A DNA stretch of 46,464 bases from Gymnopilus junonius (taxonomy: Eukaryota; Basidiomycota; Agaricomycetes; Agaricales; Galerinaceae): NCBI GenBank assembly GCA_015501075.1, contig JADNYJ010000263.1:1-46464 (forward strand), read 5' to 3'. A program made the position numbers and the translations under genes. Each line of letters opens with the position of its first letter. Within the stretch, counting starts at the first letter, position 1. Under the pieces are notes generated by a model. It searched no databases. It had not been told where the DNA came from and was given only the letters and a program-made list of their open reading frames with translations. Of the stretch, positions 23,953 to 34,230 are shown piece after piece.

Positions 23953-24910
23953 CTATTTTAATCTAACAAGAACTCGTGGATCGAGCATGTCCAACAATAA
24001 GAATGCACTGCTTGAAATATTTAGCTCTATGCTTCCAACTGCTCCGAAATTTAGTAAAGTTGGTGGGAGAGAGTAAATAGATTCAACCTTCACCTGCTTT
24101 AGAGCAGCAGGCCTTACGATGACAGCCGCGGGTGCGGGTGCAGGCGACATATTCACCTTTGATAAGTAGAGCTGGAGAGCCTCTAGACGAGGTGCCATTT
24201 TGAGAAGGACCAACACTTCAGAAATGGATGAAAATAGACACAGGTTGAACGTGGCTGAGCCAAGTGGCCGTCTGAACATCGAAACTTAGCTTTCTTGGAT
24301 GGAAGCTAGTAAGGCGTGGAGCAGTACTCGCAAAAAGGGGTGAAGAGAAGTCGGTGCTGATTTCGTGTACACCACCAGCAACGCTAAACATCCTGAGGTG
24401 CGGAGCTGGAAGGTAAAAAGCACGCCAAAGCTGAGCATCCGTAGATTGCAATTCGAAATTTACAGAGAATTTTTCGGCTCTGCTCCAGTTGGTATCCAAT
24501 AAGGAGGGAAGAAAGTTCGGCACGAAAGAAGGTCTTTTCTCCATCCGAGTCACTCCATCAGCGCCCCTGACCCAAGCTACGGAATTGCGTTCCATTAAGG
24601 TGCCTCTAATCCAGAGGGAGGAGGTTAGGCCAGCACGTCGTACAACCTCGTCGCTCCAGTCCTGGGACTTCTGCCAATTGAAGATGTCCAGATCGATGAC
24701 TTGTCCCCACAGATGTTGCGCGTCAAGCAGGACGTATCTCCAGGCCCGACACACTTGCGCGTACATCTGTAGGTTGTGCAGAGCATTAGAATCAAGGACT
24801 GGATCGGCATTGAAACCGAATATGAGGGCTAGGACGTCGGGGTTTAACTGTGCGTGTTTATTAGCGGTGTGGTGCTGTACCACAGCGTCTGCAGCAGAAG
24901 GATGGGACAT
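23953..24910 (-). pseudogene. F-box-like protein with internal frameshift
   Basis: A different F-box family from its neighbours. It starts MSHPSAADAVVQHH, then LNPDVLALIFGFNADP and VCRAWRYVLLDAQHLWGQVI, a typical agaricomycete F-box with its following Trp. The first frame (24910-24218) reads to TATWLSHVQPVSI and stops. The family-like continuation SSISEVLVLLKMAPRLEALQ is one frame over, so a single-base shift near 24230-24260 is needed. A GT...AG pair 35 nt apart exists there, but using it does not give the right phase. The second frame ends at 23953, giving about 320 residues, shorter than usual for such proteins. Probably a pseudogene. Confidence 0.65.
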
Positions 24911-25319
24911 TGGATTCTGGAGATGCAGGTGGAAAAAGGCCGCAATTGACGTCCCAGATGAGGCTGCTGCAAGAACAGTTTATACAATCCGGAATATGGA
25001 GTCCCTGAGATTTAAAAATATTCGAAGAGAGCAGGAAACGAGATCAAGACAAGGATCGGAGACCAAGATAGACGGCGGTTAAGAAGCAAGAATCAGACAA
25101 GACGAGAACAGGTCCTGGAAAGTTGGGAAGATGATTTAGGGCAGGCAATACTCTCGACTATTCTCGAACCATTAGACCGAGATTTTACGGCGGCGCCAGT
25201 CTAAGTGGATAGTCCAGTGGAAAGAGACGTGGAAGAAACGTGAATGCGGACCTCTGCTCGGCATGACGATCGGTTATCCACCGTCATCTACCCTTGTGTT
25301 TTCCAAACGACGATCCCAT
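24911..25319. other. Intergenic, nothing recognised
   Basis: About 410 bp between the frameshifted F-box gene (its upstream side) and the 3' end of the membrane-protein gene. No exon or repeat supported. Confidence 0.4.
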
Positions 25320-26609
25320 TTACCGTTTACTTCCTCCCATCGAATTGTAGTCAAACCAATCGCAGTAAGCCGACCTATCAGTGTTTCTCGAAGACCATCG
25401 TATTTTGATGACACGACATAATTGTGTCTCTGGTACATAATGATTTGCCTTTGTCTTCGCCTTTGTCTTCGCCTTTGCCTTCAAGTTCTTGGTACATTCA
25501 ATATTATCCTGTCCCATCTTGCTGCGCAGATGACGGTAAGTAGCACTTTCCCGATTCATATCTGTATTCAAACTTCCCTCCTGGTAATGAACTTCACCAC
25601 TTCCTGGTTGTAGCGAATCCGCCGCCGGCGAATTTCCAGGAATTATAACCCCAGCCTGTGAAGTCCGACTCATCTCCCAGACATTGTTTCTATTATGTTC
25701 CTCGGACGCATCCAAGTACGCTTGAAGGTTTGGAGGCGGCGAGTACGGGATGATTGTCGGTCTGACTGGCTCGTCTTCAGGAACGACAACCATGCAGCAT
25801 GGACATAACGGGGAGATGAAATCGGGTTCAACGAAAATCGAGGAATAGGAAAAAGAGAAGACCAGGGGGGTTATAATCACTGATTAAATAAAATGTAAAC
25901 GTAAAACAGTGAGCGCCTCTGCATAATTTTCACCACTTCGGATCGAAACGCACTGAAGATCAAAGCACCGGCGCATAGCCCTTGCAATTGGACCACCAGC
26001 AAGTAATACACATGATTGACCTCAGAACGTGGAACACCCACTATGAACGTCACAGCATTTGAGCACCCCCCAACGCTGTGAGATACGAGGATGGCGAATG
26101 ACAGTGGAATGACAATCCACAAAAAAATTGACAACCAAGCAGATGAATGCAGATACGATTCCTAATGACCCCCAATTGAGGAACAATTGGTCTATGATAT
26201 TCATACCTGTAAAATTAAATAAGGAAGACAAGTAACGCAGCTCAGATAAGCATGGTTTCTGAGAACGTGGTAAAGAATTCAAAAGGCAGGAACGTACAGA
26301 ATGCTGATGAAAGTGAGAATGACTGACCCAATGAGCACAAGCAAGTTTCTCAATCTCTCAAGGAAATCATTATTGTCCGAATTCTGAGCGAGCAGGCGAC
26401 CGTATTTCGCTTTCAAGCTTCTTAGCTCTGCGAGAGTTACAGCTAGTGCGATGGTGAATGTGAGAAGGATGACTGATTAAATAAGGCGATGAGGCTATCA
26501 GCCAAAGTCATTTGACTATTTAGAAGAAAAGGGTTGACATACGATTCATTGTAAGGTACACAACCATCATTATCTTCTTACCCATCGGGCTGATAATGAG
26601 AGCGGGCAT
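25320..26609 (-). CDS. Unrecognised multi-pass membrane protein
   Basis: Minus-strand gene inferred from several hydrophobic exons. The proposed start at 26609 (MPALIISPMGKK) splices to LILLTFTIALAVTLAELRSL and NLLVLIGSVILTFISIL. A later exon has WLSIFLWIVIPLSFAILVSH and YYLLVVQLQGLCAGALIFSA, and ends FRSEVVKIMQRRS. The final exon (from 25880) encodes a polar tail with PPPNLQAYLDASEEH and a KAKTKAKTKA run. Four or five helices are visible. The exon boundary near 26160-26300 is unresolved because two frames both look hydrophobic. I cannot name the family. The Lys/Ala/Thr run comes from three 12-nt tandem units and may vary in length. Confidence 0.45.
25447..25482. repeat. Three 12-nt tandem units
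   Basis: GCCTTTGTCTTC occurs twice and GCCTTTGCCTTC once, head to tail. On the minus strand they encode the Lys/Ala/Thr run in the tail of the membrane protein. Confidence 0.85.
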
Positions 26610-26995
26610 TTTGCTCGATCGATATTATACCAAGGTCTCGCCGAAGGCTGTAAAGAAGGATCATAATGGAAGGTTGCCAAAGCCCTCTTTATATCCTTTC
26701 ACATAGATGAAGGCCCTTTCGCAGAACGTATCGTAAGCGCCACTGAGTTCCAGACTTCAAGAATAGATCGACATTGACAGAACCCAGGATCAAACGTGAT
26801 CATATACATATTCACAATGCCAGTAGCAGATAAAGCAGATTTGAATACAAATCGTCGGGTATCCTCATCAATGTGACGTTCAGGATCAATAGCTGGGAGC
26901 ATCGAAATTCGGAAATATGAAGCCATAGATTCACCTTTATCAATTCTACAAATATTCAAGATTTAACTTCTTCGGGCCCACGTAATCCAGCCACT
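26610..26995. other. Upstream region of membrane protein, 3' flank of ADI1
   Basis: About 390 bp. A minus-strand frame at 26699-26959 (ASYFRISMLPAIDPE) has no motif I recognise and is not called as a gene. Confidence 0.35.
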
Positions 26996-27784
26996 TCAGG
27001 CACCAACGCCAATGGCCTTGAGGTACTGAATCCGGTGTGGATTCGTATCTGTCTCTACACTTCGGTTGTGGGGAACCCACTTGGGCTCATCCTGTGAAGG
27101 GACAATGAGACAAGAAGCACAAACGAGAAGGAGGAGGAAACGTGTATACCTGGAAAAGACGGATAGCCTTGATCTGGTTCTTCTCGTCCAGGGTGAAGCG
27201 GTGATAGATCCCAGCAGGAATGACGAGGAGGTCGCCGGGTTCGACGAGGAGACGGATCCATTCGTCAGAGGGTGACTCTGGTAGTCAAAGAAGAAATCAA
27301 CGAGTAGACTATATGATATTTGAAGCGAATGAGACATACCTCTGACGTCGAAGAAACCGCTTCCGGAGAGGATGTAACGGATCTCTTCGTCTTCGTGCAG
27401 ATGTCTTTCATAAGACGACATATTAGGCACCGCCTTCTTGACAGGCTAAGTCAAGGCACGACTCACTCTTGGAAGAACGTCTTGATCTTCTCTTCATAGA
27501 GCTGATTAAACAATACAATGAAACGTCAGTAAAAATCAAATGGAATGGTGAGTCAGATGGCCCACTTCACCCAGTCCCTCCTTCGTCACATTGATCAGGT
27601 CCCTGTTCTTATACCCTCTCTCCTTCGCAATCTCATCCACCTTGGGCTCGTGTCCATCCACAGGAATAACCCAGTACTTCACGTTCAACTTGTCAAGCGT
27701 CTCCTTCGAGACTGGACGCGATGGAACATAGTCATGAAGCAGACGTTGGTCGCCGGGGAGGTTGTCGAAGTAGTATGCGCGCAT
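26996..27784 (-). CDS. ADI1: Acireductone dioxygenase (methionine salvage)
   Basis: Complete five-exon gene: 27784-27566, 27501-27467, 27404-27340, 27277-27150, 27091-26996, giving 180 residues, the normal family length. The enzyme cleaves acireductone to 4-methylthio-2-oxobutanoate and formate with Fe(II) (or a different product set with Ni), the last oxidative step of the methionine salvage cycle. It is a cupin of the cytosol and nucleus. The metal-binding residues are present: His86 and His88 in EHLHEDEE, Glu92, and the His of AGIYHRF (about residue 132). Also visible are [15 protein letters not shown] at the N-terminus and GSGFFDVR. All splice phases agree; the first donor is a weaker GTGGGC. 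No methionine-cycle neighbours are present. Confidence 0.95.
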
Positions 27785-28464
27785 CGTTAGTGAATAGGGT
27801 GGCTATGAATTGTAAGTGATACCGTTGGTGGTGGTGGTACAGACGATGAGAACTGGGTCGTTAAGATCGTGCCAGGTGGTGGTGGTGCTTAAGTAGAATT
27901 CTGGAATTTCAGTTGATCCGGAGGCTGAGCCAAATTACATGTGACGATGGTGCAATCCTCGTCCAGTAGGATTTAGAGGAAATGTGATGATCAATTATTT
28001 CAAGCCTTTCGGGGGTTAAAGACCTCCAGAAGTCGGGGCAAAATCCTACACGTGTATGGATCCAAGTGAGATGAGGGCGCTTCGAAGGCTGAAATCGGTT
28101 CGTTCGTCGGACTGAGACGGCATTTTTAAATTCAGAAACGGAACCATGCGATTGGAGGTGAAACATGTAATGTACAAGAAGCTTTTGAGTGTCCGTATCA
28201 AGTCCTTGGGTATGTTTGTACAGAAGGGCAAGGGAAAGTGCGTAGAATAATTTAGAGCGAAACAAAACGAAGAGAGCGAAATTAGTAGAAATGCAATCAT
28301 GAAAAGCGTCACCAGAACATCCGACGTGTGCCGGATATTTCAAATCGTTAAAGCTTCATTCAGAAAAGCAAAGTAAGGCAAACTAAACACTAAACAGCAG
28401 GGCCCATTCATCAATCTTTCATCTTCTCATTTGTCGAACTGTCGAACTGGTCTCGCTGACCTCC
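27785..28464. other. Intergenic, ADI1 promoter region
   Basis: About 680 bp between the ADI1 start and the 3' end of the Ser-rich membrane protein gene. A 144-codon minus-strand frame (27909-28343) and an overlapping one with a hydrophobic N-terminus lack family-like sequence. I treat them as chance frames. A short GGT/GGTGGT-rich run lies near 27825-27885. Confidence 0.4.
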
Positions 28465-30138
28465 TCAACGGACTCCCAAAGCCAGAGCGGGTTTGATTGA
28501 CCCACTCCTCTCAATATGAGACACCAGGGTCGAAGAACGTGTTGGGGTGCTAGGATCCTGACCAGCGTCGAGATCGCCGTCGCGTGCAATGTTCTTTTGC
28601 CGAGACTGGAGGAGCTTGGCGACGAAGGCAGCTTGGTCAGGGTTTGACAGCACACTTTCTTCCTCCTCTTCCGTTTGCGACAGGACCATGGATGTAGATG
28701 GAGCAGGTCGGATGGTTACGACGCTCTGCCTCTGACTCTCATCCCCTTTCCCATAGACGCTTCCACCCGAAGGAGACTGCGGAATGGATGGCAACCTACC
28801 CGGACCCGCAGCAGTGCCAGAAGGAGGCGGCACCAATTCTTGACCCGCCCTCGACTGCCTCCCGTAAATCGGCCTAACGGACTTGGAGCTAATCAAGGAA
28901 GAAGCAGATGCCGAAACTGGCGCAGACGCCTGCGAGTACATCGACTCCGAATCATCGGAATTATATCCATCTGCATTGACATTGATATCTGCGAAGGCGC
29001 GCCGCGAACTCCGCCTTGTCGCTTTGGACGACCTACGTGAAGGAGATTGAGGTTGGAGCTGGACAGAGTAGAGGTTTTCAACGCTTTGAAGGTCTTGCAT
29101 TAGCTGTTGTTGGGCTGGAGAAGGCGGAGGAGGAGACGTAGGAACTGGAGGAATAGGAGGAATGGAACTAGGAGGCCGCCATGACGTTGGAGGTGCAGGC
29201 ACGTTTAGTCGTGAAGCAGAGGTGACCAAAGCTGGAGAAGAAGCAGAGGCGAGCAAGGGTACAGCTGCTGAAGAAGGGCCTAATGGCGTCCGTGGCTCAT
29301 GATACTCGCTTCCTCGTCGGTGAACATCTTCATCGTCATTGTCGTTCCCATCATCATATGGCGATGGGGGCTCGTCATCATCATAAACCGCATCATGGCT
29401 ATGCCTCGAGGACATAGGTCGAATTTTCCGGCTAAGTAATGGAGCTGTACCCCTCGTCTCGGCCTCAGCCTGGACTCCAGCAGAAAGTGACCTCTGATGC
29501 CCTCCAGCCACGCCGGCGAGGTACTTTGAGGGGCTCATACGAACCTTGCCCGAACTTCCGCCCTCACTCCTCCACCCATACCCGTATTTCTCCACAGATC
29601 CTATGCTGTTCCGATTCGGAGCTGCATCCGGCGGCTGGACGACAAAATCAAACTCGCGCTGTAATTTCTTCTTGGCCATCCTCCGACGGATGACCACCAC
29701 CAAAATGCAAGCCACTACAGCGAGGACGACGACGAATGAGCACACGGCTACCAAGGCGATTTCGCCTGGGGTCCAGGTTGAGCCGTTATCGCTCGCGGCT
29801 TGAGCATCAGAGATGGGGTGGACGGCGTTTTGTGTTGGTGAAGCGATGGAACTCATGGAAGAAAAAGAGGGTGAGGCCGCGAAACCGGGATTTGGGGAAG
29901 TTAATGACGGTGATGTGATATGGGATGATGTTGTTAGTGTTGATGATGTGGATGTAGATGCTGATGGGGGCGGTGAGAAAGGGAAAAAGGTGCTGGAAGA
30001 AAACCCAGCAGCTGACGGAGACGGTGACGTTGGGGGTGACGATGAAGATGTCGTGGATACATCAGAACTCGAGGAAGAGAAAGCTGCGGAAGTAGCGGCA
30101 GAGGTGTTAGAGCCAGAAAAGGTTGCTGACGTCGACAT
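28465..30138 (-). CDS. Ser/Thr-rich single-pass membrane protein (Mid2/Skg6-like architecture)
   Basis: One 557-codon frame. Residues 1-120 are almost entirely Ser, Thr, Pro and Ala, as in O-mannosylated cell-wall stalks. A single helix (EIALVAVCSFVVVLAVVACI..., about 126-150) is followed by RRRMAKKK, so the rest is cytosolic. The tail is long and disordered, with Pro-rich patches (PPIPPVPTSPPPPSP) and Arg/Ser motifs. This layout matches yeast Mid2/Wsc sensors and Skg6-type fungal proteins, but no Cys-rich WSC domain is present, so the role as a wall sensor is inference. No signal peptide follows the chosen ATG. Upstream sequence 30170-30220 on this strand looks like a spliced intron (GTACGT, CTAAC, TGTAG), probably in the 5' untranslated region. 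Confidence 0.7.
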   Translation of the reverse strand: MSTSATFSGSNTSAATSAAFSSSSSDVSTTSSSSPPTSPSPSAAGFSSSTFFPFSPPPSASTSTSSTLTTSSHITSPSLTSPNPGFAASPSFSSMSSIASPTQNAVHPISDAQAASDNGSTWTPGEIALVAVCSFVVVLAVVACILVVVIRRRMAKKKLQREFDFVVQPPDAAPNRNSIGSVEKYGYGWRSEGGSSGKVRMSPSKYLAGVAGGHQRSLSAGVQAEAETRGTAPLLSRKIRPMSSRHSHDAVYDDDEPPSPYDDGNDNDDEDVHRRGSEYHEPRTPLGPSSAAVPLLASASSPALVTSASRLNVPAPPTSWRPPSSIPPIPPVPTSPPPPSPAQQQLMQDLQSVENLYSVQLQPQSPSRRSSKATRRSSRRAFADINVNADGYNSDDSESMYSQASAPVSASASSLISSKSVRPIYGRQSRAGQELVPPPSGTAAGPGRLPSIPQSPSGGSVYGKGDESQRQSVVTIRPAPSTSMVLSQTEEEEESVLSNPDQAAFVAKLLQSRQKNIARDGDLDAGQDPSTPTRSSTLVSHIERSGSIKPALALGVR

Positions 30139-31031
30139 GGTCAGCCTCCGGCAGCAGTTAATGGTCCTAGGTACGGCAACTACAGTTAGAAAAGGTAACG
30201 AAGAGAGAGAAAACGTACCAAAGCTCGAACCCAGTTGCGTTTTTATTTACTCGACGGTCCACTAGACCGCGGGATGGAAGCTTTCACTACGTAAGGCGCA
30301 GGGCGGGCATGCATAGCCTTGCGAATATAAATCCGTGTTCCGCAGATAGCACGCACACTTGTAGGGTTTCCATGAGTCCCTATCCTGGCGGCTGCGAGGC
30401 TATGTCATCGCCCAGTAATGGCCTGCATTGCGATGTGCCACCTAAAATAGCTGACTGCTGCACAGACGTCAAAGTAGAATATGGATCAAATTCATGGATG
30501 ACGACGTTGTGATCGAGCATTTTTCAGTTAATTGCCAAATCTCAGGACCGGGAGCCAGTCCTGAGAAGCTTCCCTAGAATGAATACTGGTAATTATTAGT
30601 GTTTACAAGCGTCAATAGCGTGCAGCACCTCCTACCATCTTTCCTTTGCGTCCAGTTATAATTTTTGAAAAGAACCTGATTTGCAAACAAGCTGCGCACA
30701 TAGTTCTCAAATATGCACCATGGTGATGGACAAAAAATAGACAACACATACTCTTGCCATGTTACGTTGCTACCTCCAGAGATATAAAGACCACATTTGC
30801 AAATGTCATGTTGGAAGACGGAAACCCATTCGCTGTCGGAAGCCGTCGGAGGGAGCAGCCAAATGTGACCAATCTGAGTCACACAGCCGTTTGATGTCAT
30901 TCTTCTCACCTCCACTATAAGACTCGACAGCTCCAGCTGTTATTTGTGCCTTAATTCGCGCGTAAGCCATAGAAGTTGAGTTCAAGTGTACAGTGTATTA
31001 CTTTGGGTTCATACTGCTCAAAGAGATATAA
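30139..31031. other. Divergent intergenic region
   Basis: About 890 bp between the Ser-rich membrane protein gene (minus) and CMC4 (plus). It holds a probable 5' untranslated intron of the former near 30180-30218. A minus-strand 113-codon frame (30574-30915) with one N-glycosylation-like site is unrecognised and not called. Confidence 0.4.
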
Positions 31032-31385
31032 ATGATGCCCACAAATAATGTACGGTTCTTTCGTTTCTCATTGACCTCATCAATTCTGACCTGATCATCA
31101 TACTACATACCATTAGAACCCGCCATGTCAGAGTGAAGGTAGGTCGAATATATCTATTTTCCTCTGTGCGCCTTAAAATCACATTTTACTTTTGTCTCAG
31201 CATGTACCCTTCAAGCGTGTTTAAGCAAAAACTCATATTCCCCGGACAAATGCGATCAGCAACTCAGAGCGCTCTATGAATGCTGCCAAGGGATGTATGA
31301 GAAGACGGAAGGCAAGGGAGAGTCGACCGCGTGTCCTATTCCGAGCGTCGTGGTGAGGTGGTTGAAGGACCATCCAAAGGAATGA
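31032..31385 (+). CDS. CMC4: Mitochondrial intermembrane-space twin-Cys protein
   Basis: Tiny gene assembled from three exons: 31032-31049 (18 nt), 31117-31138 (22 nt) and 31201-31385, encoding 74 residues. The product reads MMPTNNNPPCQSEAC, then TLQACLSKN, YSPDKCDQQL, ALYECCQGMY and ACPIPSVVVRWLKDHPKE. Spacing of the Cys residues (10, 15, 20, 31, 41, 42, 58) fits the CMC4/MTCP1-p8 family, including the PCQ-x-EAC start and the CC pair. Such proteins enter the intermembrane space without a presequence and are oxidised by Mia40. The role of Cmc4 is unclear, possibly respiratory-chain assembly. The intron phases force this solution: the more obvious ATG at 31125 leads straight to a stop. The 3' end faces the monooxygenase remnant, 54 bp away. 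Confidence 0.85.
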
Positions 31386-31439
31386 GAACAGTATAAATTC
31401 CTATATCGGTACGCCCCTCAAAAGAAGTCGAAAACCGCG

Positions 31440-32420
31440 TCACATTACGCATACCCTATTTAGATGTTTGCCAAGCATAAATACGAGACGATTCATTTGT
31501 ATTTTTTTCCGAATAGCTTCTCTTTCCTCGCGTAGGGTTGAAATTTCCTTCAGATCCTTCACTTTAAACGGCCAGGTAAACCAGCTTCCTCCACTACGCA
31601 TACTACGAAAATACAGGTCCTCCAATAACTGATCGGCAGCTTGTGGCCATCTATAACGTTGTCAAATGAAATTCAAACGAAGTATATGAAGGTAACTTAC
31701 GTCCAGAAGTCGAGTGTCGTACTATAACTCTCGTTTACCCATGACAGCATATTCGGACAGCGACGTCTCATCCATGCAGAACTTAATTCAGCCTCCGCGA
31801 TCGCCTCCTCAGGAGAGGATGGAAGGCGCATGGGATCCCCTTGAAAATAGGACGATATCCAGTGAGCAGCAATTTTATTCGTATAGCCTTGGTTAGCTGA
31901 AAACTACATTGATTTAGTTCGATAAAATGTTGGGCGTTGAGAACATTCAAAAGAAGTATGACCTACCATAGCACCAGCAACAGCGAAGTCCCTATTATTG
32001 ATGTTCTTGCCAGGAATCAAACCACGATAAATGGATGTGACATAATGCTGTGTTTGATTCTCAATATGCGTTGGAGGATCGACGAGCATTTTGTAATTCC
32101 ATAAATCCTGAGCTTTAATCCCTTCAATGGTCGGGGCATGTCTACCTATTCCTATCTCCAACGCAGTTCTGTCTGTTTGAAGACGTAAGGAGGGATAAAC
32201 ACTGGAAGAAAAAATAAGCCCACCATCGAAAATCTTCTTCCAGGAGCTTTGCCACCCAGTAGCAAGAATGACTACCTTGGCGGCAGCCTTCTTCCCGTTG
32301 TCCAAAAGTACTGATCTTCCATCTTCCACATATCCGGTCATTCTGGCTGGAGCGAGTAATATGATTTCGGGTTTACGACGCCCTCTTCGTTGGTCCTGAT
32401 TCCCCAGAATACTGAGTTTT
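31440..32420 (-). pseudogene. Flavin monooxygenase-like gene, 5' half missing
   Basis: Only the C-terminal part is present. The upstream-most piece (about 32420-31967) reads APARMTGYVEDGRSVLLDNG, VVILATGWQSSW (the ATGW motif of FAD/NADPH monooxygenases) and GKNINNRDFAVAGAM. It splices to 31903-31701 (FSANQGYT, AAHWISSYF, PNMLSWVNESY) and 31650-31440 (WPQAADQLLEDLYFRSMRSG), with consistent phases. About 290 of the usual 550-600 residues remain. The N-terminal FAD-binding GxGxxG region has no trace on this strand up to 33449. The break near 32420 is followed by AT-rich DNA. As it stands it cannot encode a working flavoenzyme. The surviving exons show no stop, so truncation may be recent. Confidence 0.75.
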
Positions 32421-33449
32421 GCTTTTGTTTTTGTTAGAGGTAAGTAAAGGATATTTTAATGAGTATTGGGGGAAAATTTATTACAGAGGTCTGCTCCAAT
32501 TTGTCGAAAATAAAACGAACAAGTGAGCTACCTATGGTGGTAGTATCAAGGAAGCGCCTGAGCAAAATAAACCATCTCAGTAAAGTCACAAAAACGTGTC
32601 TGAGATGCATTACTCAAGACGGGTATTTAATTGTATATGAGAAGAAAAGATGCCTAAAAATCTACAAAAAAGGGCTATGGTATAAGGTGTCGAAATAGGA
32701 ATGATAAGTGAATGTATGCTGATCTACTCTTCCTAATAAATTCGGGAAGAGGGGATGTTGAAACGAGAATTACATCTGGGGTATTGAACATGTTCATGAC
32801 TCTTTGGCCTTCATGTGCCAGTGTGGCACATATACTTTCATGAAATATGCATCAGGAAAACTCCTTCCGTATGGCACCATCTGGCATGTCTGGCAGGTCT
32901 GGTGCGTCTGGCGCCAGAAATTGAATTTTACCAGAAGCCATCAGAAAACATTCGTGCCACAAATCTACCTGAAAATAAATTTCTTACCATGCAATGGATT
33001 TCAATCTTATTGACTAGGAAACATTGGCTGCAATGAGTTGCTTGCGATGGATCTTCCATGGATCAAATGTCCTCCCTGAGCCTCGGTATTGTATTATTAC
33101 TAACATATACCTTGTACTGTATTTGTGCAGCATTCAGTAAAAGAATAAAGCACCACCATCTCAAATTATGTTACGGCAAATACTTGTTTTTCACAGGCTT
33201 GACGAATTAGTAGGGTTGAGGGTTCTCTGGCGTCACATTGGGTTTACGAGGTTCAGGAATATATAAGAGGAAGTGATCATAAAAGCTATTTCCATCGAAA
33301 TACTGTGATTCATTCTCGTGTATTGTGGCACATCCAATTGTGCAACATTCTATTCGAAATTATAGACATACACTGCTACAATGGGCATCATTATCCCTTC
33401 CATTTGATCCCTATTAGGTATCTGTTTCCATAGACTTCGATAGTCAACT
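32421..33449. other. Gene-poor AT-rich stretch
   Basis: About 1 kb replacing the expected 5' half of the monooxygenase gene. Plus-strand frames at 32459-32698 (Lys-rich) and 32804-33036 show no motif. A small cluster of TCTGGCA-like words lies near 32880-32920. No transposon ends identified. Confidence 0.4.
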
Positions 33450-34230
33450 TCACGGCTCCGGATCCGTCTTTGTGATTCCGGGCAAGTGCATTTGAGCCAT
33501 GTGAATGGGAGCAGCCTTCTCTACCGAAGTGATAAACATGTGGGTAATTCGAAATTGGCTACCCTCGTCGTCGGCTGGAATACTTTTATCTTGTTCAATC
33601 CTATCGACGTAGGATCGTCACATTCTGTCATTACGATAGTATAGAAAAGAACTTACTTGACGCTGAATATATTGTGACTCAGCCTCTGGGCTGGGCCCGC
33701 ACGTATTCGGAATTTCATGGAGCGTGTTACCACGAATGAACCGGCTACAATGCTTGACTTTCAAATACAATGAAGATTTAGTAGGAGATACCAGGACAAA
33801 CGACAGAAGGTTCTCTAACCTCGGTTTCTCCTTCTGCAGGTGGTACCTCAAATACTTCTTTCCACTCAATCGAAGCCCGGGACTGCGCAAAGTTTGCCTG
33901 CGACAAACTGTCTTGGAAAGTGCCCAACGTGACTTTCTGGTGGTTGTGAAAGATCTCGACGTCCTTGTGGAATACAAAGGATACTTGAGTCCTGAAGTCG
34001 GACTCCTCTGGTGAAGACGATTCGTAAATGTTCTTGAACTTGCTTTGGAGCCATCGACCAGTCGTTCCGAGTGTTTGGTCAGACATTGCGGTGTTGTTTA
34101 CTTGGTAGTGGCAATTGGAGGCGTCCTGATTGAAACTATGAAATTTAAGATAGTTCAACAGCTCTTCCTCTAGAGAAATGATGAGGATGAAGAGGCTCAG
34201 GCCAAGAACGAAGGTGAGATTTCTGAACAT
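33450..34230 (-). CDS. Conserved-looking small protein, possibly NTF2-like fold
   Basis: Three exons: 34230-33820, 33757-33657 and 33600-33450, with consistent phases. From the first ATG it is 220 residues with a hydrophobic N-terminus (LTFVLGLSLFILIISL). From the inner ATG at 34086 it is 172 residues starting MSDQTLGTTGRWLQSKFKNI. The core has VSFVFHKDVEIFHNHQKV, RASIEWKEVFEVPP, AGSFVVTRSMKFRI and FRITHMFITSVEK. That alternation of helix then strands, with a WKEV central strand, suggests an NTF2-like alpha+beta barrel, but this is a fold guess. The inner start fits a soluble protein better; the longer N-terminus may be untranslated sequence. Function unknown. Confidence 0.55.

Noticed and set aside
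24225..24262. Treating the F-box frame change as a 35-nt intron
   Set aside because: Removing GT...AG here joins in the wrong phase and deletes family-like sequence, so a frameshift fits better.
27909..28343. 144-codon minus-strand frame, with an overlapping frame starting with a hydrophobic stretch
   Set aside because: No family-like sequence in any of the overlapping frames; composition is like the spacer around it.
28675..30265. Plus-strand frames opposite the Ser-rich protein, including one rich in acidic residues
   Set aside because: Mirror of the Ser/Pro-rich codons on the other strand; the minus-strand frame has a proper membrane helix and basic stop-transfer.
30985..31000. ACAGTGTATTAC, similar to the MITE terminus
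   Set aside because: One mismatch in a short word, no inverted partner and no TA-flanked element around it.
32860..32925. Cluster of TCTGGCA-like words, considered as a tandem repeat
   Set aside because: Only about four imperfect units of differing length; could be chance.
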